Source: Epiperipatus broadwayi (lineage: Eukaryota; Onychophora; Udeonychophora; Euonychophora; Peripatidae). Taken from it: a stretch of 64,000 nucleotides of DNA. Location of the stretch: the NCBI GenBank assembly GCA_028023455.1, contig JAQFVV010000456.1:1-64000 (forward strand). Direction: 5' to 3'. Positions 40,940-52,417 of the stretch are shown in pieces (within the stretch, counting starts at the first letter, position 1; each line of letters starts with the position of its first letter). A program made the position numbers and the translations under genes. The notes below the pieces were generated by a model. It was not told where the DNA came from and searched no databases. It saw nothing but the letters and a program-made list of their open reading frames with translations.

Positions 40940-42190
40940 TGAGGAAAATGATGGAAGATATAAATAATAAGTTTGGAGATGTAAATAATCAGATGAGAAA
41001 AGTAACACATGATCTAAATAATAGAATTCATATTCAAAGTACAGAAATAAGAGATGTAATAATAAGTTTGAAGTTCAACATAAAAAAGTAGAGAACTAAG
41101 AGAAGAAATAAGTAGAAAAAATATAAGAGAAATAATAATTGTAAGAGAATATATAAATAATAAGTTTGAAAAAGTGAATAATAAGATTAATAATCAAATT
41201 AGAGTATTAAATAGAACATTTAAAATTGAATTGACTGCTACTAATGAGAGATTTGATGAGTTCCAATATAATTTGGATATTGATTGAAAAGATTCTTATG
41301 ATAAATATGATCATAGATACAATGCATTCAGTGACCAAATACATACCTCACAAGTACAGTTAAAAGTTAAATTTAATGATTTAGATAATGAAGTTAAAAC
41401 CTGTAAAATTGACTATCAAAAATTAAAGAAAAGGTATTTGAAAATTGAACAAACTTATAAGAATTCTAAGAGAGCATCGAGGATAGAAATAAGTAATATT
41501 AGAAGAGAACTAAAAGATATTCAGAGTCATATAAAGGTAGAATCTAAAGAAGCAAAAATTGAAAGTTATAAAGTGTCAGAACAGATGTCTTTCGAAACAA
41601 TAACTATGATTGAAGAGTTTGAAAAGGTAGAAATAAATTGTTCTAAGTATGTGGTACAAAAAATATATAAATGACCAAAAAAGCTTAGATATAAAACTTT
41701 CAAATGTTGAAGAGTTACAATGAAGTAAAAAATTAAATTCTAAAGATAATTAGATAGTTATAAATGAAGTGTGCTTGAAAATTAAAATTAGTTACAAAGA
41801 AGTTAAAAATTTAGAGAGTAAATTTAATGATAATAGAGATTATAGACCTAAAGTACAAGGATATAAAAACATATATTACAGAGCAAAGTAAGGGTAGAAA
41901 ATAATTATTGAAGGAGTCACAATTATAATAATGAAGAAAAGGGGGAATATATCTTATAAGAAACAAATAAAACAATTATTTCTAGAAACGGTTTATAATA
42001 CTTTAGTGGAAGGAAAATAGAATAAATCTTCTGAGAGATAGAATAAGATTTCATTTCACAAAGAAACTTTTAGTAAGCATAACCATGCAGTAGATAATAA
42101 TGTAAATAATGACATTTCTTTGTTATTTTATTCAGAAGTATTGAAATTAGTTGAAAATTATATGGAGAGAGTGAAAGCTTAATTTCAGTT
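40940..42190 (+). pseudogene. Decayed coiled-coil coding sequence
   Basis: The plus strand shows purine-rich, codon-like sequence with runs of Lys/Glu/Asn in heptad-like spacing, interrupted by many stops and frameshifts. The longest clean piece, 41438-41674, encodes 78 residues including RIEISNIRRELKDIQSHIKV. The style resembles the coiled-coil N-terminus of retrotransposon gag proteins such as the one at 50.2 kb, but I see no sequence match, and a decayed host gene is equally possible. No function assigned. Confidence 0.4.
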
Positions 42191-42299
42191 TAATATTGCG
42201 ATAAATTTGGATGGCTTTATCTTATCAAAAACCCTGAAAATGCTTTGATTAATATATTAATGAGCTTATGTTTTAAAATAAATTTATTAAACATAGTAG

Positions 42300-43075
42300 C
42301 ATAGTAATATACAGTTAAACTTTATAAAAAATTACATAGCATTCAGAATAAAACTTGAATAGGTCAATGCAGAGAAAAAGATATCTTAATAAGACTAAGA
42401 GAAAAACGAAACTTTCACCCAAGTATCATCATGTAGACTCACAGGCAAAAGCAGAGAGTCTCACTGCTTGACTTAGAGCTGAGTCCTGAGAATGACCAAA
42501 GATGAGCCTGCAATGCATCAACCATAAAGAAAATGTTATAAAGATAGATAATCTTGTTGCTGCAAAAGATCCCTTTTTGAGAGTATTACAAACAGAAAGA
42601 GCATCTTTAAGATCCAAAGAGACATTTGCAACAATAAAGTCCCTAATCGACTTAAAAGCAGGACAAATATAGAAAATATGGTGTATTGTCGCATCATACA
42701 ATCTACACAACTGACACTGAGATGAAATCCTAATGAAGCCTCTGCTTGTTCCTAAAAAATAACTTGTTGGGAGAGCATTTAAATTCAGTTTAAGCACAAA
42801 ATCAACATGTCTTGCTTCAATGAAAAGAAGTTTCATTTTACGCAAGAGAACTTTATTTGAAACACCTAATGAAGTCAAAAGAGGAATATAATGTAGAAAT
42901 TTTAATTTATAAACATCCCAGAATGTCAATTTCCCATCAAGTGCAACTTGAACCAAAGGATTAATAAGCTTATGTATGAATGGAAAATAAAAGCTAATTT
43001 TATAGGAACATTTAAAAAAATATAGTGAGACAAGTAATAAATTTGGGGACAAGAATGAACTATCAGTAAAAAAAA
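42300..43075 (-). mobile_element. 5'-truncated LINE copy
   Basis: Only the last roughly 210 codons and the 3' untranslated region of a LINE related to the one at 13-20 kb. The downstream boundary is approximate. It lies immediately beside the TIR element at 43111. Truncation at the 5' end is the normal outcome of incomplete target-primed reverse transcription. Confidence 0.75.
42429..43052 (-). pseudogene. LINE ORF2 C-terminal fragment, 207 codons
   Basis: Continuous frame with LTFWDVYKLKFL, FVLKLNLNALPTSYFLG, then the Cys/His motif CQLCRLYDATIHHIFYIC and RLSIFITFSLWLMHCRLIF. Each block aligns with the corresponding part of the 13-20 kb LINE (LDFLVKINLNSFQTNWFL, CETFDHMINDC, RLSTFLTYAIWLARCR). 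Residue differences are many, so it is a related but distinct LINE lineage. No endonuclease or RT remains. The first residues may be read from flanking DNA. Confidence 0.8.
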
Positions 43076-43108
43076 TGTTTATAGTTAAGATACTTTTAAA
43101 AGTTTAAT

Positions 43109-44107
43109 TACATCTGGGTCTCATTTTATGCGGTAGATAGGTTCCACAGAAAACCCCCGTTAAAAAAAATCGCACAAAAATAGACAATTTACTTTGAAAA
43201 ATGGGGGTAGGTGCTGTAATTTTCAGAATTCACATAAAAGCGAAGCAACAAAAAAAAAATTACTTTAAAATTCACATTAAAAAAATAAGCAAATAAAGTA
43301 TGACTAATAAAAAATTTCAAATATTTGAAAAAAATTAATACAAGACAAACTTTTTTTACTTTTTTTATTACTACAGTATTTAATTTTACAATTTTCATAC
43401 ATATTTTAATCATTACCATTAGCATTTGTTTGTAAACTGGTAAGAAATCAGATTTGATATGATGTGATGTATTGTGGCTTCTCCTTAAATGAAGTCAAGA
43501 ATCACTCACCAATTATGCCCAGAGAAACCTGTTAAACAATTATGCCCAGAGAAACCTGTTAAACTACTTTATTTTTGTTTGCAATGTGATGTATAACTAG
43601 CACCATTTCAGTCTTGTGCTGTGTTAATGGTTTTCTGTTTCTATATTAAAAAAATGAAATCGCAATCAAAACAAAAAGATTATACATTATCATTAGAAAG
43701 ATTATTTTCAGTTTATAAAATCTTCATTTTTTATTTTAAAAATCTGAAAGATTATTTATTTCTGTTATATATAACATAATACGTTTTAAAAGTTTAAATT
43801 TTTTGAATATTTATTGTGATATTTTTATATGTAAATATAAATCTATTATTTACTCATTAGTATAAATAGGTTATTTACATAGAAGCTAAGTTCTAAATAC
43901 AGCTTCAGGCCATATTCATGTTAGCTGCTAATATAATGTTATATTTTTGAATAAAAAAGTATTTCAAGTCAAAATAAGTTATTAATAATTTAAATTTCTT
44001 GATATCTAATAAAGAGAATGAAATATGAAAGATATTAAGAAGAAATATGAATCACATAACTTCAAAGTTGCATTAAAATAATCCACATAAAACGAGACCC
44101 AGGTGTA
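43109..44107. mobile_element. Tigger/pogo-like DNA transposon remnant with terminal inverted repeats
   Basis: Left terminus CATCTGGGTCTCATTTTATG at 43111 and right terminus, as reverse complement, CACCTGGGTCTCGTTTTATG ending at 44105. TA dinucleotides lie on both sides (43109-43110, 44106-44107), the target duplication of Tc1/mariner/pogo elements. Internal sequence near the left end (GCGGTAGATAGGTTCCACAG) has the look of Tigger ends. About 995 bp and no transposase seen, so non-autonomous or gutted. Confidence 0.7.
43511..43564. repeat. Exact 27-bp tandem duplication
   Basis: Two perfect copies beginning AATTATGCCCAGAGAAACC, inside the TIR element. Perfect identity suggests a recent event. 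Confidence 0.9.
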
Positions 44108-44934
44108 TATATTATGCAGGTTATATTTGCTGTTATACCATATGAAGTAGGTTGTTTGATAAGTTAAAGATATAGAATATAATATGTTAATATGTGTGCT
44201 AATTGTGGATTAAAATTACTTGTATGGTTAAACTTTTTAAGGAATCTAAATGATTGCAGCTGTATGCTTGAGCTCAAAAAACCCATGTGTGCTGATGGTG
44301 AAGCAAAAGTTAAAATATATTCTGGGATTACTGCAGAATAGCTGGTAAAAAGAGCTGAAGTTCCCAATGACCTGTTAAATACTTAATTATGAATTAATAT
44401 TTATTTTATAAAGTGCAGACAGTTGAAATTGAAATTAAATTAAAAGGTTGCAAAACTCTCGTGCTTATTATAATATTTATCTGACAGCCAATCAGATGTT
44501 GTGATGTCTGTCTGAATAGCGATTAAATTGTACACACATGACAAAGAATTTTACAATAAAAGGGTGGTCCACCCTCTTCTCTACTTATCTTTATATATAT
44601 ATATATAAGCCAATCTGAAGTATTTAGTGAGTGGTTTCAAGTATTTTATATGAAAATTTTTAGATCTGAGTATAAAATCCATGATCCATTTCATTCAAAG
44701 TAATTCTTATCATATGAGATTTGACCAGGTAATATGGGTAGAAAGAATTGTAAGAGTCATTTTAACCATTAAATATTATGAGGAAAATCATTTAAATGAT
44801 TTTATTGCACAAATAGGGTATACTTCTAAAATATTTTCAAATAATATTTATCAAGTGGTACCAGAATTTTAGTAATTTAATCTTGAAACATGAAGTATAT
44901 TCTTTATTTTGTATCTTATGATTACTATATTGTA
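44108..44934. other. AT-rich spacer
   Basis: Nothing recognised. A short TA tract is at about 44592-44607. Confidence 0.5.
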
Positions 44935-45150
44935 ACAGTCAGACTTTCATTCATGTAACAAAATTCAGAGTCCAGGTAAAATACACCAAAACTGAATGAA
45001 ATGGGATGGTGAGATCACAAATCTGACCAAGCTTCAACTCCTTCAAAAGTATTTCATGATTCAATACCTTATGAAAGACATTTCTGAGGTTACACATGAG
45101 TCTCAATTTCTACTACAAGCCAGCTCTGAACAGGGAGAACCATGAGCTTC
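44935..45150 (-). repeat. Dispersed repeat family 3, copy 1
   Basis: The reverse complement matches 62575-62825 along its length with substitutions. Shared landmarks include GAAATGTCTTTCATAAG and ATTTTGTTACATGA. No coding potential or known family. Confidence 0.7.
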
Positions 45151-46292
45151 AAGAACACAACTAAAGTGGAGGGTTAAAATGAACTACTCAATATGCTAAT
45201 TAAATTAAATAAAATAATGCATATTCAACACACAAAATCACTAAGGAATTGCAGTTGGATTGTGAGCAAACAGACATGAAACAAGTTTATATTTTAAATA
45301 GGTTTATTAAAACAATTATTTCAAGAAAAAACAAAATGACATTAATTATATAAGTTTACTATATGTGATTAATGCACAGAGTTGTTACATAGTGGTTAAG
45401 ACCAGATTAATACAGCAATCTCATCTTAATATATAGATATGTATACAAGTTTATGTGGTTATTAAATTATGCTTATATGCTGAACCTAATTTGCATTTGT
45501 TTGCTAATATTAGAAGTTAGCAATCCAGCAGTGATGATTACTATATGTAGCACTAAGATGGGTGTTATAAGTATTAATGGTGTGAGCTAATACATAAGCT
45601 CAAAATGATGCAGATTCAACTTGGTAACCAAGATTGGGTTTTAGTTTATTGCTGAACAGTTAATTAATAAGGAGAAAAGAATTTGGTGCTAAATAAGTTA
45701 TTAAAAATAAGTTCACAGTGTTAATGAGTAATTATTCACAGACTTCAGCATAAAATGCTCAGGGTCCTAAGACCAGATGGCTTGCTAGCTTTAATATGAA
45801 TGTATTTAATTTTGGGAGCTTGTATAGGCTTTAAATATGGTCTGACCCTCATGTTCCAGTTCTAAAAGGTAGTCATATCTGAACTAGAGTGGATGGGAGC
45901 AGCCACCATTGCAAATCTATCAGAAGGCATAGCAAGATGCAGTGTACAAATGTAGTTAGCAAATACCCACAATGCATAAGTAAATATGTATATATATAAT
46001 TAATTAATTGCACCTAAAAACACATTGTGTCTATCTGCTAACTAACAAAACCCAGTTCTTTAAACTAGCATATTAATCATGCTAAGAAAAATGGGCTAAA
46101 GCTAAATTATTAATCCAAGTTAAAATACTGTATCTACATATATATAATCATAATTAAAAAGGAGAAAGTATACTTGATGGGCATTAATCAATGTTAACAA
46201 ATATATCCTTAATATCACCTCTAGCTAGCATCTTACTTCTAAATTATAGATATCAAAGTCGTAACATTATAATAACTGACTATGCAAACCAT

Positions 46293-46328
<36 letters not shown>

Positions 46329-47507
46329 AATAATGAGTGTGTGGTGATCGGTTATTGTATAACATAATAGGATCCCAGAACAGGAATTCAATATGCTAAA
46401 CAACATTTTTAAAATATTAAAATGGAGATTTTAAAAATTATCTCTTTTAAAAGTTTAGTAAAATTATGATGTTTACTGTCTCAAAATACTTGATGTATTA
46501 TAACATATAAATTAAATTGGATAAATTAAATAGAACATAATATTTTCATAACTGCAATATAAAGAAATTTAGATAATAACTGATCACAGTTATTATAGAT
46601 TACATAAATAAAATTATTTTCTGGAATGGAACTCGGGCAAGATTTATATACATTTAATTTTATAAATGATCTATTTTAAACAGAATTTAAAAATTAAGAG
46701 TAAATGTTCAATTACATTAGATAAGCTAGTTTAAGACTTTGAGGATTGAAGAATTGATTAAGAGCTCTGCAGTTTTTAAAGAAATCATTACCAATCTTCC
46801 TGCAATTGGATTTCAGGTACTTCAGGTGGTAGGTGTAGTGGGACTCTTCTCTGGATAGATTACATGATTTAGGATGACTTCCCTCTACAGCAGGCCCTTG
46901 CTGGAAACTTTCCCTCCCCATGATGTTGGTTACATACCATTCTGGCATGTATAATGGGTTCGAAATCACTATCTTCCTGCAGAAAAAAATTGCAAATCTA
47001 TGGCCTCCTACTTTGCCATTTCAGTGTACAAATGGACATGGATTCTGGTAGTTTCAATTTTCAAAATTTACAGAGAAAGCTCTAGAGTGTCAAAAATTAG
47101 AGTATTTATACAATCTTGAAATCCTATATTATCTTATCAACAAGATATGGATTTACAGCTGAGAAATCCATTTGCACTTGTTTATTGTTTACTATCTTAT
47201 ATTTTAATTTATAAAATTAATCTAAACTTTTGTTTAAATTTTAATGCTAATACTTTTAATATAACTTAGCCATCTTGATTTCCTAAAGATTGAGCAATAT
47301 CACTGGTTCAGTAATTTTTGTTTACTATAAAATATATTGTTGGAAAAATATTATTATCAAAATAAGATTTTAACTTTTAGATGATGCTTTAACAGAACAA
47401 GTAGGATAGTGAGATTTTTGTTTACAACATACAGTTTAAAATTAAAAATGACTAGAGAATTTTTTTAATAATATTTTGTTATGGTGATACGTGAACTTCA
47501 TATATAT
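45151..47507. other. AT-rich spacer
   Basis: No gene recognised. Contains a TA array at about 46298-46326. Less AT-rich patches at 45750-45960 and 46740-47060 (the latter with an 85-codon minus frame of unknown meaning) did not match anything I know. Confidence 0.4.
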
Positions 47508-49740
47508 TGTACCGAGACAAAGTCGGTACAGGTATATACGCACACACACGAGCAATGTAAACACTCTATTTTTTTTTTCTTTTACTTTCAACTTATGATA
47601 AAAAAAATAAGTGTAGTTTTCTTTCAATGCGTTATAAAATACATTGTAAAATAAAATGTTAATATTTCTGATTAAATAGTTTAAGGCTTTCATATAATCT
47701 ACTATAATAATATTCTCTAAAAAAATAAAATATAAAGTATTACTAATATGCCATTTTAAACCTCAATAAGTGATTTCTACTTGTATATGCCGCAGGGGTA
47801 ATTAAAAGGGGTTTATTTTAAATTATAACTGTAGTGAAAGTTAAAAGCTTATAGAAGTGATTTTGAGACAGATTAAATGCTCGACTTTTAAACTAATGTA
47901 AGTTAAATTGTTCTCTTAAAACACGCACACATGTATGCATAAAAGGTGTGAATAAGTATGAATTTTTTCTAACTGAGATTGCAATATGAGATTGCATAAA
48001 CCTAAGATTGCCTCAAGCATATGGATTGAGTGAACATTACGTAGGACACGGACCCCAACGACAACTCAAAGAATATTGAACTCTGGGTGGAGATTCGATC
48101 CTCAGATAATAACCAACCCATATAAATATGAATCTAAATCTAAAAAAAAAAAAAAAAAAGCAAGCTTTCTTTCTTTTTACACTCCTAGAATTTTTCTCTT
48201 TTTTTTCTTTTTTTGTGCTATCCGGTTTATCCAATATGATCACTGTGAAATTAACATTTAGAGCATCGATTGTCATGATGGGCTAGGAAACCCTTCAGTG
48301 ATTGACCGACGCTCCGCCGCCAGAACATCTCCACAGCTATGAATGATCAACAACAGTACCGTCCGAACATAGTGCTCCAATCAGTCTAAGGACGTTGTTC
48401 CGTTTAATATACAAGAATCGTCCAAACATACTACGCTGAACTTATGTGAAATGAATAACCATGTATTATGGAAACATCATCTATCAGGTTCGAACCCTCA
48501 CCAAATTAGAAGCAGCAGAAGACTAAGCAAAATCCTAGGTAAACATTTTTTTTTATAATGCTTCCATTCATTCTTTACGTAAACTTAAAAGGCAATCTCA
48601 TAATTAATTAAATTCGACTTTCGTAAATCAAATATAAAATGATCCGTAATCCCTCATATTTAAATCTTATTATTTTAATCTCAACTTTCGTAAATAAAAA
48701 TATCAGATGCTACATAGTTCCTCATATTTAAATCTTAGGACTTTTCCAGTTATGAACTTTGATCCTAATTATTATTTTCTTTCGCAGATAAACTATAACA
48801 CACACCTAATTTCAAAATGTAAAAAAAGGAAATATATTTTATCATCCATGTTTATTATGCATAATATGTTCTTTTCTGTGCGAGTGCGAGAATGCGCGTA
48901 TGTGCGTGCAAATAAAGCTATTAATCAATGTTTCATTTTTTTTTTTTTTATATTCAATAAATTTTTTTTTAATTTAAACAAGTCGAGCATTCCTCAAATC
49001 ATTTTCTATAATTAAATATATTTTTTTTTGAAATTATTATTAAAATTAGCATTTATTCATGCAATTAATTATTTTACTTTTAAATTTGTCTTTCTTATAT
49101 TTTTTTGTTTTTATTTCTTTTAAATTTCATTCATAAACATCGTGCCGTAAGTCACGATGTTTACTTATTATGTAGTTAACATAGGTTTAAGAGTTGGGAG
49201 GGCCTATTATTAATAAATATAAGTAAATGTCAATAGAGCTAGTATAAATAATTCTATTGGACTGTATGATAAAGGGGGGATGATATTATAAGCGTCTAAT
49301 TGTTTATTCTAATGATGCCTCAACCGAACATTCGTATTAGTTATAAATAACCAATGATCCCGTCCAATGCTTGGACCGATCTGTTAATCAACCGATCTTC
49401 TTATCCATTGGTTAATATTGTGTCATTTGCCAGAATAATAGTCTTGAAGGCAATTCCATCGCGACCCTGGGTGACCCCTATTGGTCCATGCTGGGAGTTC
49501 GAGCTTATGGGCAGGGATTAGACTTCAGAATCGTTTTGATATGACGTAAGGTGATGCGAGAAATTAAATTGTGAATCAAATCATCGTATCTGGCGCCCTC
49601 TTGTGTTGATAATGAACAATTATTGATATAAGAAAAAATAAATAAATCTTTACGCTGTATCATGTTTGTTTTGGAGCTCACAATCCCTTTTATGAACGGT
49701 TTAATAGGGAGCCGGTGCAAAGGGAAAGGGGGACGGTAGA
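47508..49740 (+). repeat. 5' LTR
   Basis: Begins TGTACCGAGACAAAGTCGG and ends GGGGGACGGTAGA. A 10-bp hairpin (AAACATCGTG/CACGATGTTT) is conserved in both LTRs, at about 49134-49161 here. The tRNA-like B box GGTTCGAACCC occurs at about 48488. Contains only short spurious reading frames. Confidence 0.9.
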
Positions 49741-49743
49741 TAA

Positions 49744-49763
49744 ATGGCGCTTCCAAACGTGAG
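49744..49763 (+). promoter_or_regulatory. Putative tRNA primer-binding site
   Basis: TGGCGCTTCCAAACGTGAGG starts a few bases after the 5' LTR. The TGGCGC.. start and position match LTR-retrotransposon primer sites. The tRNA species is not identified. Confidence 0.7.
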
Positions 49764-50234
49764 GCTAATATAAATAATGTTTCGGAGAGAAGCAAATCAA
49801 GACATTAGCCAAAAGCGGCCGAACCTCGTGAAAGACGCAAAACTGAAAAGGAGAAAAGAAAAAAAAAATCTCTTTTTTTTTTTTTTCACGTAAACGAAAG
49901 TTTGGACGAATAGAAAGGGAAGGAAAAGGGAGAAAAGGAAAATAACAAACGGAACAAAATACAGCGATTCACAATATCGCAAATCTTTTAATAAAACACT
50001 TGGAGCCGGAGCGAAATAAATAAAAAAAAAAAAGGAGAGAAAAAAAAAACATAGCGGGAGATGGGGGCGCGGACGTCGATTAATCACTTCTTATCATAAA
50101 TAAAAAAAAAAAGAAAAAAAATCACGTTCCTTTAAGCATCAACAAAAAGTTGTAACATTTTAAATATAAATAGAGAGAGGAAAGGAAGGGAAGAAAAAAA
50201 AAGGAAAAAAATTTTTTCCTTTATTAAATCATAA

Positions 50235-51431
50235 ATGGACAGCAATAACGATACTGCATGGGAGGAGACAGGGGAGAGCCCTATAACGTTCAAAAAGATA
50301 GATGTTAAAGAAGAGGCTGAATCAGAAATAAAAATGCTTCTTAAAATGATGAGCCAAATGATGATAGAGATGAGGGAAGATAGGGAAGAAAGAAGGAAGA
50401 GAGAAGAGTACAGAGAAGAAGAAAGAAGGAAAAGGGAAGAGGACAGAGAAGAAGAGAGAAGGAAGAGAGAAGAGGACAGAGAAGAAGAAAGAAGGAAAGA
50501 GAGAAAGGAGGAGAGAGGGGAATTCATTAGGGAGATACGAAAATTATTGAAGGGAAACACAGGAGAGTCAGAGGAGGACCAGAGCAAAGAGGAAGAAATA
50601 AAGATTGACGAAGTAAAGACGGAGATTACCTCAATAAAAATAGAGATCGGTGCAGCAAAAGCCGAAATAGAAGAAACGAAGACTGAAGTGATAACAGCAA
50701 AGGCAGAGCTGGAAGACGTAAGACAAAAGGTGGACGCGATAAATAGAAAGGTAGAAGGAATCGAGCCACAACAGAACGTACCGAGAGAAATTATGGCCAA
50801 ACGTCTGGAGGAGTTGGAAAAGAAATTTGAACTGAGAATAAACCTGCGGGAACCGAGCCAGTCGTGGGCCGAAAGGCAAGTAAAAATTGAGATCTTCAGG
50901 GCAGGTGAAAACGAGAGTCCGATGGACCACGTGGAGAGCGCCCGGAACCTGTTTTCTGAGCCCTCAAAGCCGGAGCCAGACAAAATCAATATTGCCAGCA
51001 CATACCTGCAAGGGCCAGCTAGAGATTGGTGGCGAACGATCGAGTTTAAGCCCAGATCGTTCGTAGAATATCGAGAAGAGATTCTACGAAGCTTTTGGAA
51101 TGCTACCAGACAAGAGGGGATCTACTTTCACATCACCAATGAAAAATACGGGCTCAAACCTAACGAGACGATAACGCAGTTCTATTACAGGCAGGTGGCC
51201 GGCCTCCAGCAGCTACCGGCGTATCACATGACGGAGGAGCAAATCATCTCGACCATTAGACACAACATGCCAACAGACATCAGGCGGATGATGCTAAGCC
51301 GGGATGACGAGGGCATCCACAAGATGGGGGATGCCATAGCCAAGTTCGAGCGAGCGGAAGGACGGGAAAGGCATATAGAGAGGCCGGGACAGGAACCATA
51401 TAGAAGAAAGCTACCACCAGATCGATACTGA
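50235..51431 (+). CDS. gag: Gag protein of an LTR retrotransposon (398 aa)
   Basis: Intact frame from ATG (MDSNND). Residues about 15-190 are charged and strongly coiled-coil, including a repeated RREED/EERRKREED block near 45-95 that is also tandem at the DNA level. Residues about 215-360 match the retrotransposon Gag capsid-like region: DHVESARNLF, ASTYLQGPARDWW, FVEYREEILRSFWN, and ETITQFYYRQVAGL. The C-terminus is basic, with no CCHC knuckle, so RNA binding may rest on Arg/Lys-rich sequence (RERHIERPGQ ... YRRKLPPDRY). It would assemble the particle that packages the element RNA. No pol follows. Confidence 0.85.
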   Translation: MDSNNDTAWEETGESPITFKKIDVKEEAESEIKMLLKMMSQMMIEMREDREERRKREEYREEERRKREEDREEERRKREEDREEERRKERKEERGEFIREIRKLLKGNTGESEEDQSKEEEIKIDEVKTEITSIKIEIGAAKAEIEETKTEVITAKAELEDVRQKVDAINRKVEGIEPQQNVPREIMAKRLEELEKKFELRINLREPSQSWAERQVKIEIFRAGENESPMDHVESARNLFSEPSKPEPDKINIASTYLQGPARDWWRTIEFKPRSFVEYREEILRSFWNATRQEGIYFHITNEKYGLKPNETITQFYYRQVAGLQQLPAYHMTEEQIISTIRHNMPTDIRRMMLSRDDEGIHKMGDAIAKFERAEGRERHIERPGQEPYRRKLPPDRY

Positions 51432-52417
51432 TGAAAAATTAGTCTAAAAACACGTTGACGAACACGGATTTGCCACAGGAATACGATTACCGGAGTACGC
51501 TTTATAAACAACGGTAACTGAAGGAAAATGACCTCGGACCGGAAAGGACTTACACATCGCATCGCATCATACAATAACAAGGGGGGAAGGGGGGTTGATA
51601 AAACATTATTTTAAACCAAAGCAGACCGCAGATAACTAAACACGAGAAAAAAAATATATAATTTAAAGAGAGAAAAGGAATAAATGTCATAACTCTTCTA
51701 AAGAAAACTATTCGAGGTAAATAAGTTAATATTTCTGAAAGCCAGTTTAAATTAAAAAGAACGTCGCCCGCCTTCGACTAAAATATATGTTGCTCGAAAA
51801 CACGCGGAGAAAGGAAGCGGATGCCGCCTAAAGAAAGAAAGAAAAGCCGGATCGCGAGAGTGCGCTATTATTGTTCCTTCCCTCAATATTTCCCATTGTG
51901 CTAGGAGGTACAGAGCTCGGATATTTTGAATGCTTATTGTTCTATAACTCAGATTATTCGCTACCTCGTAAATGTTGTCGTATTTTGCAGAGGGGACTTC
52001 GGAAATGACCATCCTCCTGCCTTCCATTAGATAGACCGTAAGAGAATGCCTATATGTTCGTAACCTTGCATCGCGGGACTTCGGAAAGGTCCATCCCCAT
52101 GCCAATCTTCCACCCGGGGTGCCTGTACCAGACTGGGCAAGATATCTCCAATTATGGCACGCCCGCTCTTCGTAAAAAAAAAAAAAAAAAAAAAAAATTT
52201 TTTTTCGAGTTTAGTTCGCAAATGTAAAGTGTCAATCCGAGCCTGACCACATGACCTGCCACTTCGTTTCTTTATGTGAGGGGGAGTTGAACTGTAGGAT
52301 AGTCGGCTAAAATAAATGATTAAAAATCACACAAAGCGGGGTCAAAAATAAGGAATTTTATTGTGAAAATTAAAATGCCAAGCCTCGCATTTTAATTTTA
52401 GACGGATCACGGGGATA
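51432..52417 (+). other. Non-coding 3' interior of the LTR element
   Basis: About 1 kb where pol would be expected, but no RT, RNase H or integrase motif is visible in any frame. A 23-bp A run at about 52176 and a polypurine-tract-like GTGAGGGGGAGTTGAAC at about 52276-52291 stand out. The latter lies about 125 bp before the LTR, which is further than usual. GGATCACGGGGATA directly before the LTR is an alternative. Confidence 0.6.

Noticed and set aside
45090-45140. Hammerhead core in repeat family 3 (CTGAACAGGGAGAACC)
   Set aside because: The GAAA box is absent and no stem II forms.
46712-46969. 85-codon minus frame as a host exon
   Set aside because: No recognisable domain, and I could not find convincing splice sites or neighbouring exons.
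48488-48498. B-box-like GGTTCGAACCC in the LTR as a tRNA or SINE
   Set aside because: No A box at a suitable distance upstream and no tRNA-like fold seen.
48707-49015. 102-codon frame in the 5' LTR, repeated in the 3' LTR
   Set aside because: Low-complexity content and different C-terminal ends in the two LTRs. No domain and no reason to expect an LTR gene.
50132-51001. 289-codon minus-strand frame opposite gag, Ser/Phe/Leu-rich
   Set aside because: Antisense of the Glu/Arg-rich coiled coil. The composition follows directly from the sense strand.
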